DNA from: Actinomycetes bacterium
GTDB taxonomy: Bacteria > Actinomycetota > Thermoleophilia > BMS3ABIN01
Reading direction: 5' to 3'
Assembly: GCA_021790075.1 (NCBI GenBank)
Contig: JAJYIN010000125.1
Location: 1 to 6,603 of the forward strand
DNA: 6,603 bases
The notes beneath the pieces are model-generated. The model was not told the DNA's origin. It was given only the letters and a program-made list of their open reading frames with translations, and ran no database searches. Positions within the stretch are counted from its first letter, which is position 1, and every line of letters begins with the position of its first letter. Shown piece by piece: positions 5,747 to 6,603 of the stretch. The translations under genes were made by a program, and so were the position numbers.

Positions 5747-5762
5747 CCGCCGGGCCGGTTAC
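5743..5762. terminator. Perfect inverted repeat containing both convergent stop codons
   Basis: GTAACCG (5743-5749) and CGGTTAC (5756-5762) are exact reverse complements around a 6-base loop CCGGGC. The amidotransferase TAA lies in the left arm and the exporter TAA in the right arm. The hairpin would form in transcripts from both directions. There is no U-tract on either side, so if it ends transcription it is not a classical intrinsic terminator; 3'-end protection is another possibility. Confidence 0.4.
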
Positions 5763-6603
5763 TCCGTCCCATCCGCCCTCATCCTTCCCCGTGCCATCGA
5801 CGCGAAGATGCCGCCGAAACACAGAAAGGTGAAGATGACAAACGAGATGCGGACACTCCTGAGGAAAAGCGGGTCGGCTGCGGCGGTGAGCGCGCCGCCG
5901 CTGACAAACTCGGTGCTGCCGATGTAGATGGCGAACATCAGGGTGACGATGCCGAGGCTCATGCTCTGTCCGATAGTGCGCATGGTGCCAAGCGTCCCGG
6001 AGGCCACGCCGTAAAACCGGGGCCTTACCGAGCTCATCACCGCGTTCGTGTTCGGCGATGAGAAGAGTCCGAAGCCCGCCCCCAGGATCACCAGGTCGAA
6101 GACGATATAGAGCATACTGGTGTCTTCCCCCAGAAAGATGAAGAGGAACAGCCCCAGTGTCGTCAACGCCATCCCCACCGAAGCCACGATGATCGGCTCT
6201 ACCCGGTCCGACAGCCTGCCGGCAAACGGCGACAGGATGGTCATCACCGCCGGCTGCGGCACCAGCAGAATCCCGGCCACGAACGCGCTGTGCCCCTGGG
6301 TGAACTGCAGGTACAGGCTGAGAAGAAAACCGACGGCGAACGTGGCGCTGTAATTGATCAGGGCCGCCAGATTGGAGAAGGCAAAGACGGTATTATGACG
6401 GAATAACTTTACGTCAAGCAGCGGCTGCTCGATCCGCGACTGCCGCCAGATGAAGGCGGCCACGCCCAGCATGCCGGCACCTACCAGCACGGCGCCCAGC
6501 AGGCGCTCTTCCGGCAGATTGGGCAGGCCGTAGATCAGCGCCGGAAGCATCAGCATGTAAATGACCGCCCCCGGGATGTCGAAACTCTCTCCGCGGGCGC
6601 CCG
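5759..6603 (-). CDS. MFS drug exporter, DHA2 (14-helix, EmrB/QacA-like) C-terminal part, 5' end outside window
   Basis: A proton-driven inner-membrane exporter of the major facilitator superfamily. The frame is open from the right edge (GARGESFDIPGAVIYM) down to TAA at 5759-5761, so an ATG at 6556 is internal and not the true start. The visible part of about 281 residues has features of the DHA2 second half. These are the RGE-FD-PG loop before a helix, an RIEQPLLDVKLFRHNTVF loop, a motif-A-like AGRLSDRVEP after QPAVMTILSPF, and LGAGFGLFSSPNTNAVM, which is typical of EmrB/QacA. RPRFYGVASGTLGTMRTIGQ follows, then the last helices and a short basic tail. About eight helices are visible, fitting the second half of a 14-helix protein. 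It converges on the amidotransferase, and the two stops share an inverted repeat. No regulator or partner is visible. Family is well supported; the substrate cannot be told. Confidence 0.92.
   Translation of the reverse strand, partial: GARGESFDIPGAVIYMLMLPALIYGLPNLPEERLLGAVLVGAGMLGVAAFIWRQSRIEQPLLDVKLFRHNTVFAFSNLAALINYSATFAVGFLLSLYLQFTQGHSAFVAGILLVPQPAVMTILSPFAGRLSDRVEPIIVASVGMALTTLGLFLFIFLGEDTSMLYIVFDLVILGAGFGLFSSPNTNAVMSSVRPRFYGVASGTLGTMRTIGQSMSLGIVTLMFAIYIGSTEFVSGGALTAAADPLFLRSVRISFVIFTFLCFGGIFASMARGRMRADGTE

Overview
The window is GC-rich bacterial DNA. The organism is most likely a member of the Actinomycetota or a similar high-GC Gram-positive-type lineage. This rests on a small secreted Gly/Ser/Ala-rich protein with a sortase-substrate-like C-terminus, two genes that look leaderless, and the family of the decayed transposase. 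The assignment is an inference; there is no rRNA or tRNA to anchor it.

Layout from left to right. Bases 1-718 (minus strand) hold a broken IS transposase, with one single-base frameshift and two internal deletions that remove two of the three DDE catalytic residues. Upstream of it lie two imperfect direct repeats (795-851), probably part of the IS end, and then a good promoter (860-888) for a small exported repeat protein (964-1338, plus). A long hairpin at 1383-1426 separates that gene from a minus-strand, 5'-truncated and frameshifted GT-C/GT39-type membrane glycosyltransferase remnant (1490-2163). Next comes an intact plus-strand pair: a GalE-like NAD-dependent sugar-nucleotide epimerase (2178-3116) and a two-domain ChrA-type chromate/anion transporter (3116-4288), whose stop and start codons overlap by one base. 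Convergent with that pair is a second minus-strand remnant, a GH113-like (mannanase-type) glycosidase with a C-terminal beta-sandwich-like domain (4240-5020), also cut at its 5' end and frameshifted by one base. An intact class I glutamine amidotransferase (5027-5746, plus) starts at the broken edge of that remnant. It converges on the C-terminal part of a DHA2-type MFS exporter (5759 to the right edge, minus).

The main theme is gene decay. Three minus-strand genes (transposase, glycosyltransferase, glycosidase) are fragmented, while the plus-strand genes between them look intact. The glycosyltransferase, the glycosidase and the epimerase would fit a former cell-surface polysaccharide locus, but this is inference. 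The epimerase-transporter overlap suggests translational coupling of two functionally unrelated products. I found no CRISPR array, RNA gene, or convincing new multi-gene system. The most useful observations are the pattern of decay, the reconstructable frameshifts, the two promoter/start-codon arrangements that suggest leaderless transcripts, and the degenerate sorting motif in the small exported protein.
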